A stretch of DNA of 64,000 nt from Malachius bipustulatus. Taxonomy: Eukaryota > Arthropoda > Insecta > Coleoptera > Melyridae. The DNA lies in assembly GCA_910589415.1 (NCBI GenBank), contig OU342637.1, positions 30,720,162-30,784,161 of the forward strand, in the 5' to 3' direction. The translations under genes were made by a program, and so were the position numbers. The stretch's first letter is position 1, and each line of letters opens with the position of its first letter. A model generated the notes under the pieces. It searched no databases, was not told the origin of the DNA, and was given only the letters and a program-made list of their open reading frames with translations. This document shows positions 47,051 through 58,901 of this stretch, piece by piece.

Positions 47051-47709
47051 CAGGGTGTTAGTAAATAAGTGCGAAAAACTTCAGGGGGTGATTCTACATG
47101 AAAAAATAATGACAGTTTGCTATATAAACGTATGTGCGCAAATGCTTCATTTTCCAGATACGGGGGTGTTATAGGTTTACTTAAAAACTGACGATTTATT
47201 TATTTGCTCTGAAACCGATCGAGATATGCAAGTGAAATTTGGTGGGGTTTAAGAGGAAGTGATTGCGCATTTTTTGGCATGCAATTAAGAATTTTATGTC
47301 CATCAATTTTTTTAAAGAAAAAAATGGTACGCCACTGAGATTTTTCAAATTAAAAATCATATTTTATTTTCTCGTTCAATTTGTGATAAGAATTCTCTCC
47401 TGTATTTTTTCGTATGGGGCGCCATTTCTATGCAAAAAAATAAAACGTCTCAAGGAGGTCATTTTCAACATTTCTTGTAGTTTCGCGTCGCGCCTATTTA
47501 AATTTTTATTAGTGTTATTTTCTGTTATTATTGTTCTGGTTTAATGTTATTTGATTTGATTATTATTAGGAATAATATTTTTTTAAAGAAAACCTTTATG
47601 TCGGAAAACGAAGCATTTGCGCACATACGGCAATATATGGCAAACTGTCATTATTTTTTCACGTAGAATCACCCCCTGAAGTTTGTCGCTCTTATTTACT
47701 AACACCCTG
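47051..47709. mobile_element. 659-bp TA-flanked MITE, about 125-bp TIRs
   Basis: TA at 47049-47050 and 47710-47711. Ends CAGGGTGTTAGTAAATAAG. Arms share the words GTGATTCTAC and TGCGCAAATGCTTC inverted. No coding interior. Confidence 0.8.
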
Positions 47710-47789
47710 TATAAACGTGAAATAAATAAATCATCTCTCCAGAAGCTCTGGACCGAGGGGCAAACCACCATTCATATTTTGTACACCTA

Positions 47790-47900
47790 CTTCCTTTTTG
47801 TCAAATAAATCCTCATACTTCCTCGTAATTCCTCGTACTTCCTTCATACTTCCTTGTACTTCCTCGTACTTCCTCCATACTTCCTTGTACTTCGACTTTC
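47790..47900. repeat. CTTCCTCGTA-like minisatellite 1
   Basis: About ten degenerate 10-bp units (CTTCCTCGTA, CTTCCTCCATA variants). The minus-strand ORF over this stretch simply reads the repeat. Confidence 0.8.
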
Positions 47901-48097
47901 TCACTTCCCAAGTAATTATTCTTTGTAGATAATAATCGCCAAATAATCGGTGTTTCCCCTTATATCTGCGAGACTTCCTCCGAATTTCTTCTTTAGGTCT
48001 CTCGGAAAATACTTCCATTAGTCTAGCGGTCTTGGCTAAGTACTAAATTCAGAAGAAATTATATTATACATGATGGTGTCATTCCGTTTTGAAGACA

Positions 48098-48178
48098 GGG
48101 AAATCACATGCGAAATGGAACTTTCATTGCAATTTGGGGAGCCATTGTTTACGAAAGTTCCATTTCGCATGAGATTTA
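48098..48178. repeat. Short inverted repeat (hairpin)
   Basis: CATGCGAAATGGAACTTTC and its inverse complement are separated by about 26 bp. Probably the core of a small foldback element. Confidence 0.7.
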
Positions 48179-49141
48179 CTTTACCTATGTCTCCCAAAAC
48201 AGATTTACACCGTGTATACTTGAGTAACTTCTTTCACACTGTCAGAGTAATCTTTTAAATTTGAGCCCCCCACGCTAGTGTTAAGATAGAGGTTAAGATT
48301 TAGCTAAGTCTCTTAAATCTGAGTCCGAGTCTAAGCCAAGGTTATAAACTTGATTGTCAGTTATAAAGTTTTGAAACATTTTGTCTTCTTTGTTATTTTT
48401 TTCGTCATAACAAAAATAGAGATCATCAGTATCATCATCGAGTTCGAGATCCAGTTCTTCTAAGTCCTCTGCCGGCTTTACGGAAACGTAATTCCAACTC
48501 CCAGTTTCTACTGATACACCTAAATCTTCCATATTTAGGTGTATTTTCCATATTTTTTTTCCAAAGATATCCTTACAAATATCTTTCAATGCTTTTTCTA
48601 CGGTTTGACCTACATTGACCTGTCTTTTATTACATCCCGTGATACATGGCCTACGTTAAATATTTTTCTCTAGTTGTGTTTCATTTTTCATTATGAATTT
48701 TTATGCCATGTAAGGTAATTTTCAAACCGATTTTAAGCGAAAACGGTGCATGTTATCGAAATTCAACAAGACGACCTTTTTTGTGTAAAAAACTTCAACA
48801 TTTCATAATCTGAGATCAAATCCTGGCACGAAGTACGTACAAAAAAAGTTAGGGTGGTGTTAACGTCACTCCTCACCTATCTGACCCCCCTAATAGAAAT
48901 TTTAAAATTGTTGTAATTGCATCTTATTGGCCATAAAAAGTTTGATAAATTCTCAAAATTTCACTTTTCTATCTTGAACGGTTTCAGAGATATTAAATAA
49001 AAACCATCTTCATGGGCTCCCCTTTGGGGGGCTGTAGCCCCCTTAGGAAGCATTTCTCGACCTGTTTTTATAGGAACTTTTTTTTCAAATTTTTGAAACT
49101 AGAATCTGCTGTTTCAGTATTGCACGCTAATTATGGGACTC
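48179..49141. other. Intergenic spacer
   Basis: A 98-codon acidic minus-strand ORF (48589-48293) has no family resemblance I recognise; otherwise nothing seen. Confidence 0.45.
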
Positions 49142-50080
49142 CTGTATATACGGGTGATTCGTTTGATACAGGTTTTATCGTGTTAACTCCAGGGAACGAT
49201 AGACAATCGAAAAATAATATGAGTTGACTTCATGAACTATATTCAGGAAATGATTCGTTAAGAAAATACAGGATGTTGAAGTTTTAGGAAAAAATTCGTA
49301 TTTTTGAAATATATGAAAATTGGCTGATTGAAGTAATTTTAAATTTTGTACAGTAGTTCTGCTAATTGAAATATATGATCTGATACTCCCAATGAAGAAT
49401 TCTTCAATCCAGTGGCAGAGATCTGGGCTTGTTCTTATCTTTTTTAATGAATAATTTGCACGCCACTGACTTTAATGCAAATTTGTTATTTTTGTTAGAT
49501 ACGTCATGTAGTTTAGAGAAGAAAAGTCATCGTACGTTTTTGTCGTAGGACGCACTGTTTCCGAGATACTTCACAATGTAAGAACCCGTACGAGGTAAAA
49601 TATCATCAAAATCAATGCCATCCAGTATTTCCAGAAATTAATCATTTTGGTGATCGTTTTTTTTCTACATTGTGGAAAATCTTCAAAGTGCGTCCTACAA
49701 CAAAAACAACTTTTCTCCTCTATACAAAACAAGGTATCCACCAAAAATAACAAATTTGAATTAAAGTCCAGTGGTGTAGACATTATTTAATAAAAGGTAA
49801 CAACACATCCAGATCTCTGCCACCGAATTAAAAAATCTTTCATTAGAAGTATCAAATCATGTACTTTTTAATTATAGCACAACTGCTGTTCAAAATTTCA
49901 AATTACTTCAATCAGTCAATTTTTGTATATTTCAAAAATACGAATTTTTTCTTAAAACTTTAACACCCTGTATTTTCTTAACGAAGCTTTTACCGAATAT
50001 AGTTCATAGAGCAAACTCATATTTCGATTCTCTATCGTTCCCAAGAGTTAACAAGATAAAACCTGAATCACTCTGCATAG
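49142..50080. repeat. Foldback element with about 400-bp arms
   Basis: The left arm from about 49145 to 49560 pairs with about 49685 to 50078. Outer words TGATTCGTTTGATACAGG and its diverged inverse; inner words GGACGCACT and AGTGCGTCC. An internal ACACCCTGTA is found in the right arm. No ORF. Confidence 0.8.
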
Positions 50081-50084
50081 TAAT

Positions 50085-50225
50085 TCACGGAAAATTCCTC
50101 GGTAATTCCTCCACACTTCTTCGTATTTCCTCCATACTTCTTCCATACTTCCTCCATACTTCCTCGTACTTCCTCAATACTTCCTCCTCTGTGTTTAGCT
50201 ACTTCCTCAGTAGTTTACCCCTCGC
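50085..50225. repeat. CTTCCTCGTA-like minisatellite 2
   Basis: Degenerate 10-11 bp units (CTTCCTCCATA, CTTCCTCGTA) similar to the array at 47790-47900. Minisatellite 1 and this array lie on either side of the foldback at 49142-50080. Confidence 0.8.
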
Positions 50226-51567
50226 TCTGGACTTTTATGGAAAGTCTCTTCATTTTTTACATTTTTATGTACCTACTTCTTTTCATCTTTATCACTTTCA
50301 CCCAAAGTGTCATAATCATCAATAAGCCCTTTCTAACTGCAAAACTAAAACTTATACCAAGCGCCAAAGGTAAAGTGCATTTTTTACGTAACTGGGGTCT
50401 GGTTTAAGTAAGTATGCAATGGCGTTGTCGGGATGAATAACGCAATTTGGTGATTGATCGATTTTAGTGTCATCCTACAGTGGTAACGGTAAATAATGTT
50501 TATAAGTAGGTATAGAAGAAATTCACAGACAGAACAGATGAGTAGATTTGAAATGGACATTTGAACCTGATGTCGATTGACCGGACCGCCGTTCAAACAG
50601 GGCGCGAAGGAGGGTCGTTCTCCATTCAAGTGTATTAATCTTGTCGACTCTAAGGCCACAGAATGGGGTTTTCCCAAGGGCGGTCCCGGGTGACCGCTCA
50701 ACTTGTCGCTATCATCGAGATCTATGGCCCCAATCCAACCGGGCACACTGGACGATATTTTAATTCTCTTTCAGGTGCTAGTGCTACTGGCCACCGGTGA
50801 AGCATTCCCCGCGATAATATATTTTGTCCATTCCGGTCTTACTCTTATACTTATTTATCTCTCCAAGGCAATGGAAATACACCCTACATATACCTATAAT
50901 GATATAAAATGTAGCAGAGGTGCTAGACGTTTTTTGTTCCCGATTTATTGTTGCATACATCTCTTAGGTATAAGGATAATTTTTTTCTGGTTATAGTTTC
51001 TAGATATAGGCAGGTAGGTACTTACCATATGAGGTAGCAGGTCAACGGATTTAATATTCTGCGGACATATATGTATATTTCTAATGAAAAGGATCCCAGA
51101 GAGTTAATACTTAATATATGTACATCAAAGTTACAGGTTGCCTTTTGTGTGGGTTGAAAATTAAAAGTCATAAAGCAAAGTAAAATAAAATTCATTTGAA
51201 GGAGAAAATTTAATTTATGATTTTCAACTTTGTTGCCCGCGTGTTGTAAAATAAGTAAGCAGGTATAGTATATACTGTGAGATTACTTAAATTCGCCGGG
51301 AATGAAGTTCCCGCTGCCCTGCCACCTCTCTTAATGAAGTTGCGGAAATGTTTCAACACTTCACGTCGGAGGTTGTGTTCGGGGTGGGTAATTCGAAAGT
51401 TAAGTCTTCACCCTTATACGTCCAATAAACCAACCGGAGGAGTTGAAATTTTATATTTAAGCGAAATTAAATCTGTGAGAAGTGTAAGTAGGTAACTTGT
51501 GTTATTTCATTTTATTATATTATTTATAGCAGTTGCACCCTCATAAAATGTAACGTAGGTAGGTATA
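50226..51567. other. Intergenic spacer
   Basis: A GC-richer block at about 50570-50810 interrupts AT-rich DNA and has an acceptor-like CTCTTTCAG at about 50775. Both strands are open over part of it; no family match, so not called a gene. Confidence 0.4.
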
Positions 51568-51568
51568 C

Positions 51569-51722
51569 AGGGTGTTAATGAAAAGGTGTTACAAACTTAA
51601 AGAACATCTATGAAGGAAGTGTTCCAAATCCAGAAATTTTAGACACATGATTTAATGCGGAATTTTTTTTTCTATCATCACGTCTGAAAATTATGAATAT
51701 GCAGTTATTTTTTGACATCCTG
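51569..51722. mobile_element. Candidate small MITE with CAGGGTGT ends
   Basis: TACAGGGTGT at the left and ACATCCTGTA at the right, 154 bp apart. Inverted part only about 9 bp, with one mismatch. Confidence 0.4.
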
Positions 51723-51723
51723 T

Positions 51724-54700
51724 ATAAGTAGGTATAACGCAGACATACAGATTGCTCTAAAGTAAATTTGAAACTTTACACTTATAGAGAAAATGAATAT
51801 TTCATCCATCCCTCAACTGATGTAATTTCGGCGAAAGCGAAACCGCATCTAAGTACAAATATTTGAAAATATGCGCAATCATGTTCTTTTCGAAGAATCA
51901 ACAGCGTCCTATTAAACGGTTTGATTCATTTTTGGATTTCCAATTAAAATTTTAATCACGGCAGGTCTGAATGTTTAATTGAAATGTAATGCACACCCGG
52001 AAAATACGAATATCGATCCCGAAATGCAATAATTACTTATAAGACCATCGTCATCAGGGCAGCGTTAAAATTCCATTCCATCCATCTCTTCCTTCTGATG
52101 GCAAGCCTCGAAAATGAAGTGTAAATATTTTATCACTCAACATCAACGACTCAATTATTGAAACCTTATTCTTCCGCATTCCATCATCAGTCAGATGTAC
52201 AAATTGAGAGAATACAACGATCGAACTAATCTATATACCTACTTAGGTACTTGTTGTATATGTAGGTATAATCACTTTAAAGTTATTGTTGTAGATAATT
52301 AGCAGCCACTCGCTAGGTATGTATCTACAGGATTTTCTAACTGTTTACGGCCGGCGAAGAGGCAGAGATTCTCGAAACGTCAAGAGAAATTTGTCCAAAT
52401 TGAAACTGTAATAAAACATAACCTCGACTCTACATTATAGACTGTTGATTCACACATTCATTTTTGAATTAGAATCTGCATAGAAATTGTCGCCTGTGCA
52501 TTATGTATAGTAGTCTAAATTATCTTCGTTTCAGAGGAATTTTCTTGCGTTTCGGTAAGACACGATTAATTCAAAGGTAGGCGGGCATTTTTCTCTGCAG
52601 CTTTTCCATCACATTGTTTATAAAACATGTCAGCCTTCCATCCGCATCCATCCAAATAAGGAAATACCTACCAGAAACGTTTCGAGCGTAGCCTCCCGCC
52701 CGCTAGCTAGAGAGACCGACCGAGGAGACTCGTCGACTCCTTCCATTATCATTTAAATTTACTGGAATTTAAATTTAGCGAAGACGGCTTAAGTTGAGGA
52801 GTTTCCAGCCGGCGTAAAATGAATATTAAAGTTATTATTAATGAAGGGTGAATTCTTATCTGGCTGAAAGAGACGCACTCGCCAAATCTGCACCCGGTAA
52901 CACCCCATAAGCGGGCTTAGCCTCTGATGAAGTGACTTGCGAGGACCTGTTCCCGGAGATTATTTTAACTGACTCCGGACTCCGTGCCCGTCTTTTCCCT
53001 GTGTATTATTAAATTAGATACGACAGTTCTCGCTTCGCTGCAGAGCAAATCACTCTCCTCGACCAGCTAAAGAACCTTATTAATCTTTATGTTTTCCTTC
53101 TTCTGAAAACTTAATTTTTATATACACGCGTCGTGTGACGGATTAGCGTTAAAAGGTTCGTTCATACAATTACCCCACCCCCATACCCAATCAGTCAATT
53201 ATTTATTAAAACATAGTGCTCTGTCCACTGAGTGTTGTCCTTTGCCATGCCACACTGATTCTGGCTAAACAATTTCATTTAATTCGATTTGATTCATTCA
53301 CTTATTTCTAAGTCGAACCAGATGTGGTATCGCAGTTCGTGTCAGTGGCGTGTGAATTGCTATAATTATGATTAGAAATAGCTTGTCACCTACCTGCTGG
53401 TTGGCGTTTAAAAGAAAACATAACACCTTCGTTTTCTTTTTCTGCAGTAAAATATCCCAGCAATTTAACCACACAAGACCACGTCCTAGGGAGTTCAATC
53501 GTTTTCCAGGCATTTTGTGTAATTTTTTGTAGTTCGTTGCGCGAATATCTATATACCCAGTCCGTTTTTTTAAACGTTAGAAAAACAGGGCAATAGATTT
53601 TTAGGCATTCACGCAATTAATAAGTTACTCGTAGTTTATCACATCGTACAATATCACAAGTAATTCTGCTAATTTTGTATTAAAAACGTTTCATTAGTAT
53701 ATTTAACGCTGTCACTGACACTGACAGTAACCGATGAGCTGGACGACAATCTTATCGTATCAATCTAAGCGTATCAAGACTCGAGTCGTACTTCCGTCTC
53801 ACTCTCGCTCATCTTTTTAGAATTGCTGACGATTCAAACGTATTTCTGACAAAACGTTCCAATTTAACTCGATTGACTATGCAATGCAATAGAAGGAGTG
53901 AGAAATATAACGAGATGATGTATCCTTAGTTATCACAACAGACAACTTTCAGTGTACAGAGTCATATTGTTATTTACCCACATTTATTTTTAAACATATT
54001 TTTTAAAGACTCTACCTAAGGCAATTGATTTATATATTCAATCCGAGAAGGGTAGAAATATTCTAGACCCTCAGTCTAGAATTATTTAATATCATTATGG
54101 CGAAACAACACGCATAAGAACGCATTAATGAACGTTATCCTCGACAGTCCGCGCAATTATTAAGAAACAGTAAATTTATTTTTTATAGAACCGTTTGCAG
54201 AGAACAGAGAAACTGCATGAGATAGCTCTATCAGAATTTTAAAGGGTGCGTTTAAATGAATAGTAATTATTAACTCACTAAAAGCATCGCTCTAATTATT
54301 CATCGACTAAAAACAGCAACGATCCGGTCTATGCATATAGTTTTAGGTTTGGGGCGGTGTGCGGCAGAAACGGCTTAACCTAAATAACCTTTCGCGACCT
54401 TTATCCAGCATGTATATTGTCTTTTGTCTTCCAGACGAGACAACGTAATTCACTCCTGAAACTTTGAGTCGACTCGATTTAAAACCCAAATCTCCAGGGT
54501 ACGTTCCGAGAATATAATTATGGATGTTTCCATTGTTCTTAGCGTGCGTAAAGTTAGGACTAGACGCTACCTAATATACATGTACGTTTCAAAATTTTTG
54601 TCCTTGTCATTTATTGATCGATCCATTGAAATTTCGATAATAATTTATGTACTCAACTCAACACACACCTCACCTCAATCCGGCGGCCGTAGAAACCCCA

Positions 54701-55353
54701 TACCTATAATAGTAAAAGTAAAAATGATATGTATCAATCCGGAATTTTCAAATCAATATTCCGCGAGCGTCCCCGAAAGCGAAGCGCGTGTGTGATAGCA
54801 GAGCGGCTTAATTCAAGTCTAGGAATCGATTCGAATTAGACCGAGATTTCAAGATTCGCTCAAAGAATGTAATCCCGGGTATTCCCCGGCCTCCCCGGTG
54901 CCGGTGTTTGCGGGCACGCCAGGGGAGGCCATTAGGGTGATATGTAGGATTTCATACCGGCAGGGCAGTTATTCAGGACCGTCCCGGTGCTCGCATTCTT
55001 CTGGTAATTGAATTCACTCCTCGCTGGAACTGCCCTTCGTATTTTATTGAAATGAAGTCGGGCAGGTGGCCGGGGACGGTTGTTGGCGGCGAGGCCGGAA
55101 TCGGCCGCTGCATGGATGTTCGATTCGGGGAAGCCGTAAGTCATAGAGTATACGGCCAGGGGCGGTACGTTTGTTTGATTTACATCATTTTAGCTGCATC
55201 TATGTAAAATGATGGCGGGTATTATTCAACCTGGGAGTGTCCCATTATTGTACCTATGGTATGCTATCTATTACTTCCAAGTATTGTATAAACACGAAAC
55301 ATGACAATTGTTCAGCGTGGTATTATTTTCCTACCCCAACCTTTTGGTATAAG
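51724..55353. other. Intergenic spacer
   Basis: No gene supported. Short TAGGTAGGTA runs. A GC-rich block at about 54880-55150 may be a conserved regulatory element; its minus-strand ORF has no recognisable match. Confidence 0.45.
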
Positions 55354-55757
55354 TACCCAAGCAGCAGAATCACGTCGTTGCAACGTCATTTTTTGGTCAT
55401 CGACAACGTCACTATGACTTTAAAAAGGACGAATGACGGTAGGATGTCTTATTTCTGAGTACCTACAAGGAGGATACTAGACAGACATCACTCGTATGAA
55501 GAAGAATTGAAGAAATACCAATTAGATTGTCTTTGGCTAGCTATAGCGTCGTTGGAACAGAGGAACATGAACAAGACTATAAGCCGATGAGAAATTTCAA
55601 ATATTATTTTAGTTTGTTTGAAAATTACGAGATAATGACATAAGCCGACATTATGAACATCGACAATAATCACGTGATTATTTGGTCATATTATGACGTT
55701 GGAAACAAAAAATGAGTAATAAATGGCGTCAGTAAGACGTCATTTTGTTGCCTGGGT
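55354..55757. repeat. Candidate MITE with ACGTC dyads
   Basis: The left end ACCCAAGCAGCA is matched inverted at the right by TGTTGCCTGGGT. Several ACGTC or GACGT words flank both ends. Internal pairing is partial and no target duplication is clear. Confidence 0.45.
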
Positions 55758-58600
55758 CCTGGGTAAGTACATAATTTTTGTTCTAGGATTCTTTTTTCGC
55801 ACTAGAAAGTAATATCTCAAGAGAATAATGGTCTCTGCCTCATCTAAGAGCTCAATAAAGATGACGATTTTTATTGAAGTTACCAAAACTGATCATTGTC
55901 GTTTGTCGTCCTGGTCCTCATAGATAGAACAGAGCGTAAATGAATGCTATTACTTTCCGCCAACAACAAGCTTCATTAAATTTAACAACTCGCTCATCTA
56001 AATCTCTTTTTCTTTTCCTTCTCCGAAAGAAGTAAATGACTCCTAAAATCATTCCCAAATGTTATATATCGTTACTGTAACATCTCTGCGTTCTATTAGA
56101 CGCGGACTAACTGTTATCGCGGTGTTTGGTGTTTTCAAAACTATTCAAAGACCATCATGCAGTGACCATAACTCCTTTCGAATGAATTTTTTTTATTACG
56201 ACCTACATAAACGGTCGAACGACACTGGCATCTCTCTAATAGCGGTAATAACTCCACACGGCTCGAACAAAGGTTCGGGGGCGGCGCTCTGCCCTTTTTC
56301 CAATAGACTCTCTGTTTACATTGGCTGATTTACGGTCCCGTTCAGGAACACGTTAACGAGAACATCGTTACCGAGCCTGCTGCAATCTGCATCGCCGTGA
56401 TACCTACCTACTCCATTCCATTTCATTCCATATTCCATTCCCCGCGCACCGTTTTCGACATCACCGCCCGCAGTAACCGACCCCAGCTCCAGCCCACCTC
56501 CAATTCCTCCAAAACTTCGGCGGTCGAATATATTCATTCATATTTCGCGATCACTGGCTACGGTAATTCAATGAGATTTTTTTTTAAAGACGGCTTCTGC
56601 TTCTGCAGAGAAAAACGGCTCAGGACAATAAATGTAAGACTTATAGTATGTCCGCTAAAATGTCTATCGCTCCGTCGGTGCGTATGTTCGTTTTTCTAGG
56701 AAAAACTACAGAGTCGCCATTTTTTCATCTGGGAAAGTTAAAATTTGGCTCGATTGAAGCGGCGCACGATCCCACGAAGCCTATTGAAAATAAGCGAAGG
56801 TTCCCGCGGGAAGTGTCATTTTTTTGATAGGGACTTTTCGGGGTTGTACTAGGATACAATTTTAGTGTCTGAAAGTTGTACCGATCGAGATGAAACGTGG
56901 TAGGGACGTGGCTCGGCACCCCCAAAATAACACCTATTGAAAATGGGCCGGGTGCGAGGATTTTAAGGCCCCCGTTCAGGGTTTTACTTTTTTTTTTTGC
57001 AACGCCCCTCCTATATATGTAGGAGTTTTTCTCGACAACGGTACATCGAGAAGAGATTCTGCTGACACAGTTACTTGGGGAAAGCATAGACGTACAAACT
57101 TTGTAGAGATCGTTTTTCGAAAAATAAATAGGCGAGCGGTTAAATAAAATTAGGGAAAAGATCGAAACGTTGCTTCACTCCTCAAGCATTATATGTATTT
57201 CGAGTTTTTTTTTCAAAAATTTTCAAACCGATCGGAAAAACAACAAAACACTAGGAGAGACTCGCCACGATTCATACGTACCGATCTGAAATTTTTTTAA
57301 CCGTTTTGACATTTTTAATTTTTGAAGAACCCCTTCTTCGTTTCCAGGGAAAAACTTGCGCGGGTTTTTCGTCAATACGACACCTATCTCCTCAGCAACC
57401 AAAACATCAAAATGCGGTAACGAAATATTAAAAAATGGAGGGTACAGGCGCTCTTGAAAATTGGCTAATTTTTTTTTCCATTTTCAACTTTGACAGCTTA
57501 TAAATGACAAACGATTGCGTCAATTACGACGAAATTTTGCAGTCGGTCAGCATAGATTTCCACCTACTGCAGGTACCTTTGCCAACTTCTTACGATAATC
57601 CAGGCCGAAGTTACAGTCAAAAACATCATAAATGCACATTTTCTCTTGCAAAACTTCGCCGATTTTCATGCAAAAGACGAGAAAATTAGCTAAAATTCGG
57701 AAATTTTTTCCTTTGAAATTTCCGGGTAGATACAGCGACTCGGGGATTACTTGTACGAGGTAGTCGAAGAATGCTTTCGTCACATTTTTCAATTTTTTTC
57801 GTTGAAATTTCAAAAATGGGTCAACCCTTGGATCAAACTAACGCGAAAGTAACTTTTACGCGAAGTTTCGTAAGAAAAAATAGTAAAAAAAAGGAGGTGA
57901 CAGGCGTTAACTTTGCCGGGGAATCTACTGCTCCATTAAGGCTCGCAGTGATATGGAAAAAATGCGATTAAAAGTTTTGAAAATTCAGAATAAATTCATT
58001 AGCGTAATTAAAATTCTTTTTAATTTAAAAAATGGAGAAAAAATAGACTGTCGTATTCTAAATGAAGGTAATTAAGTTGGGAGATGAAAAATATATTAGT
58101 AGGATTAATCTTCCAGGGATGCCATCCAGAAGTAGCGGTCTAGGAAAAAACATAAATATACAAATATACATGAAATAATAAATTTTACCCCTCCTAGCTA
58201 AAGATAGCAGGTTCGAAGATTTCCATCTCATTCTTCCACTCAATGAATTAGAGATAGATCTATTCAACGAGAGGTGGCACTAGTGCTAGTGCTAGTTCCA
58301 GTAGTTAATTAACTTTGTTTTATTAGGCCCTTTAACGGCCGTCTTACGTGACAAACTTACAGTTTTTAATTTCCTATTGTACTTGATTTTGTCAAGGAAA
58401 TAAATTTATTGCTTTTTCTTTTACCCTAAAGTTTTCTGCGAATAATTAAACCATAACATTTCTGTTTTAATTTTTTTTTAAACATTTTCGATTGAAAAAC
58501 TTAAAACGACACCCTGCACAAAAATAAGAATTATTATTAAGTAATTATTATATTCGATTTAAAACGAATAAAGAAAAGAAAAGTGATTTATGGGGCACAC
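55758..58600. other. Intergenic spacer
   Basis: No gene supported. About 56630-58000 looks like diverged interspersed repeat sequence, but I cannot name the family. Confidence 0.4.
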
Positions 58601-58748
58601 GATGTATATTAGGTACTTATAAAGGGTTGCCTTGCCTGGCCATGCCACCCTCTCATCTTAGCCTGACCGTCTAGTCCTCAAGTTGAGCGGGTCAGTGTCG
58701 ACGCGTGCGCGGGCTGCGTTATCCCGGTGCGGGCCGGCGTCGCGACGT

Positions 58749-58783
58749 TCAGTCGGCATGCAGCGCGCGGCCAACGGGGTTAC
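58749..58783 (+). promoter_or_regulatory. Candidate core promoter: initiator plus DPE
   Basis: TCAGTC at 58749-58754 fits the arthropod initiator, with A at 58751 as +1. GGTTA at 58778-58782 falls at +28 to +32 and matches the DPE consensus RGWYV. The surrounding 150 bp are unusually CpG-rich. It would give a 45-nt leader before the ATG at 58796. Confidence 0.55.
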
Positions 58784-58795
58784 ACCACTTTAACG

Positions 58796-58901
58796 ATGGC
58801 GCGTAGAGCGCGTCCACGCGACTTTGCCACGCGGTGGACTGTCCTCTTGGTGGTGTCGATCTGTGGTTGCGGCGTGGAGGCTGTCGTGGATGTCACCGCA
58901 G
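58796..58901 (+). CDS. First coding exon of a secreted or membrane protein gene (partial)
   Basis: ATG 58796 opens 35 codons plus one base and ends at a strong donor, CACCGCAG followed by GTAAGG. The peptide starts with a basic stretch (MARRARPRDFATR), then a hydrophobic core (WTVLLVVSICGCG) and a plausible signal-peptidase site after VEA, leaving VVDVTAG at the mature start. The layout (signal peptide in exon 1, donor soon after, long first intron) is common in receptors and immunoglobulin-domain adhesion proteins, but the mature part seen is too short to name a family. No later exon was recognised to the window end. Confidence 0.6.

Noticed and set aside
47731..48018. Minus-strand ORF rich in Tyr, Lys and Glu
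   Set aside because: It is a translation of the CTTCCTCGTA minisatellite.
48293..48589. Acidic 98-codon minus-strand ORF
   Set aside because: No recognisable motif, no splice context and repeat-rich surroundings.
50384..50996. GC-richer block with open frames on both strands
   Set aside because: An acceptor-like site exists, but neither strand gives a family match or a paired donor.
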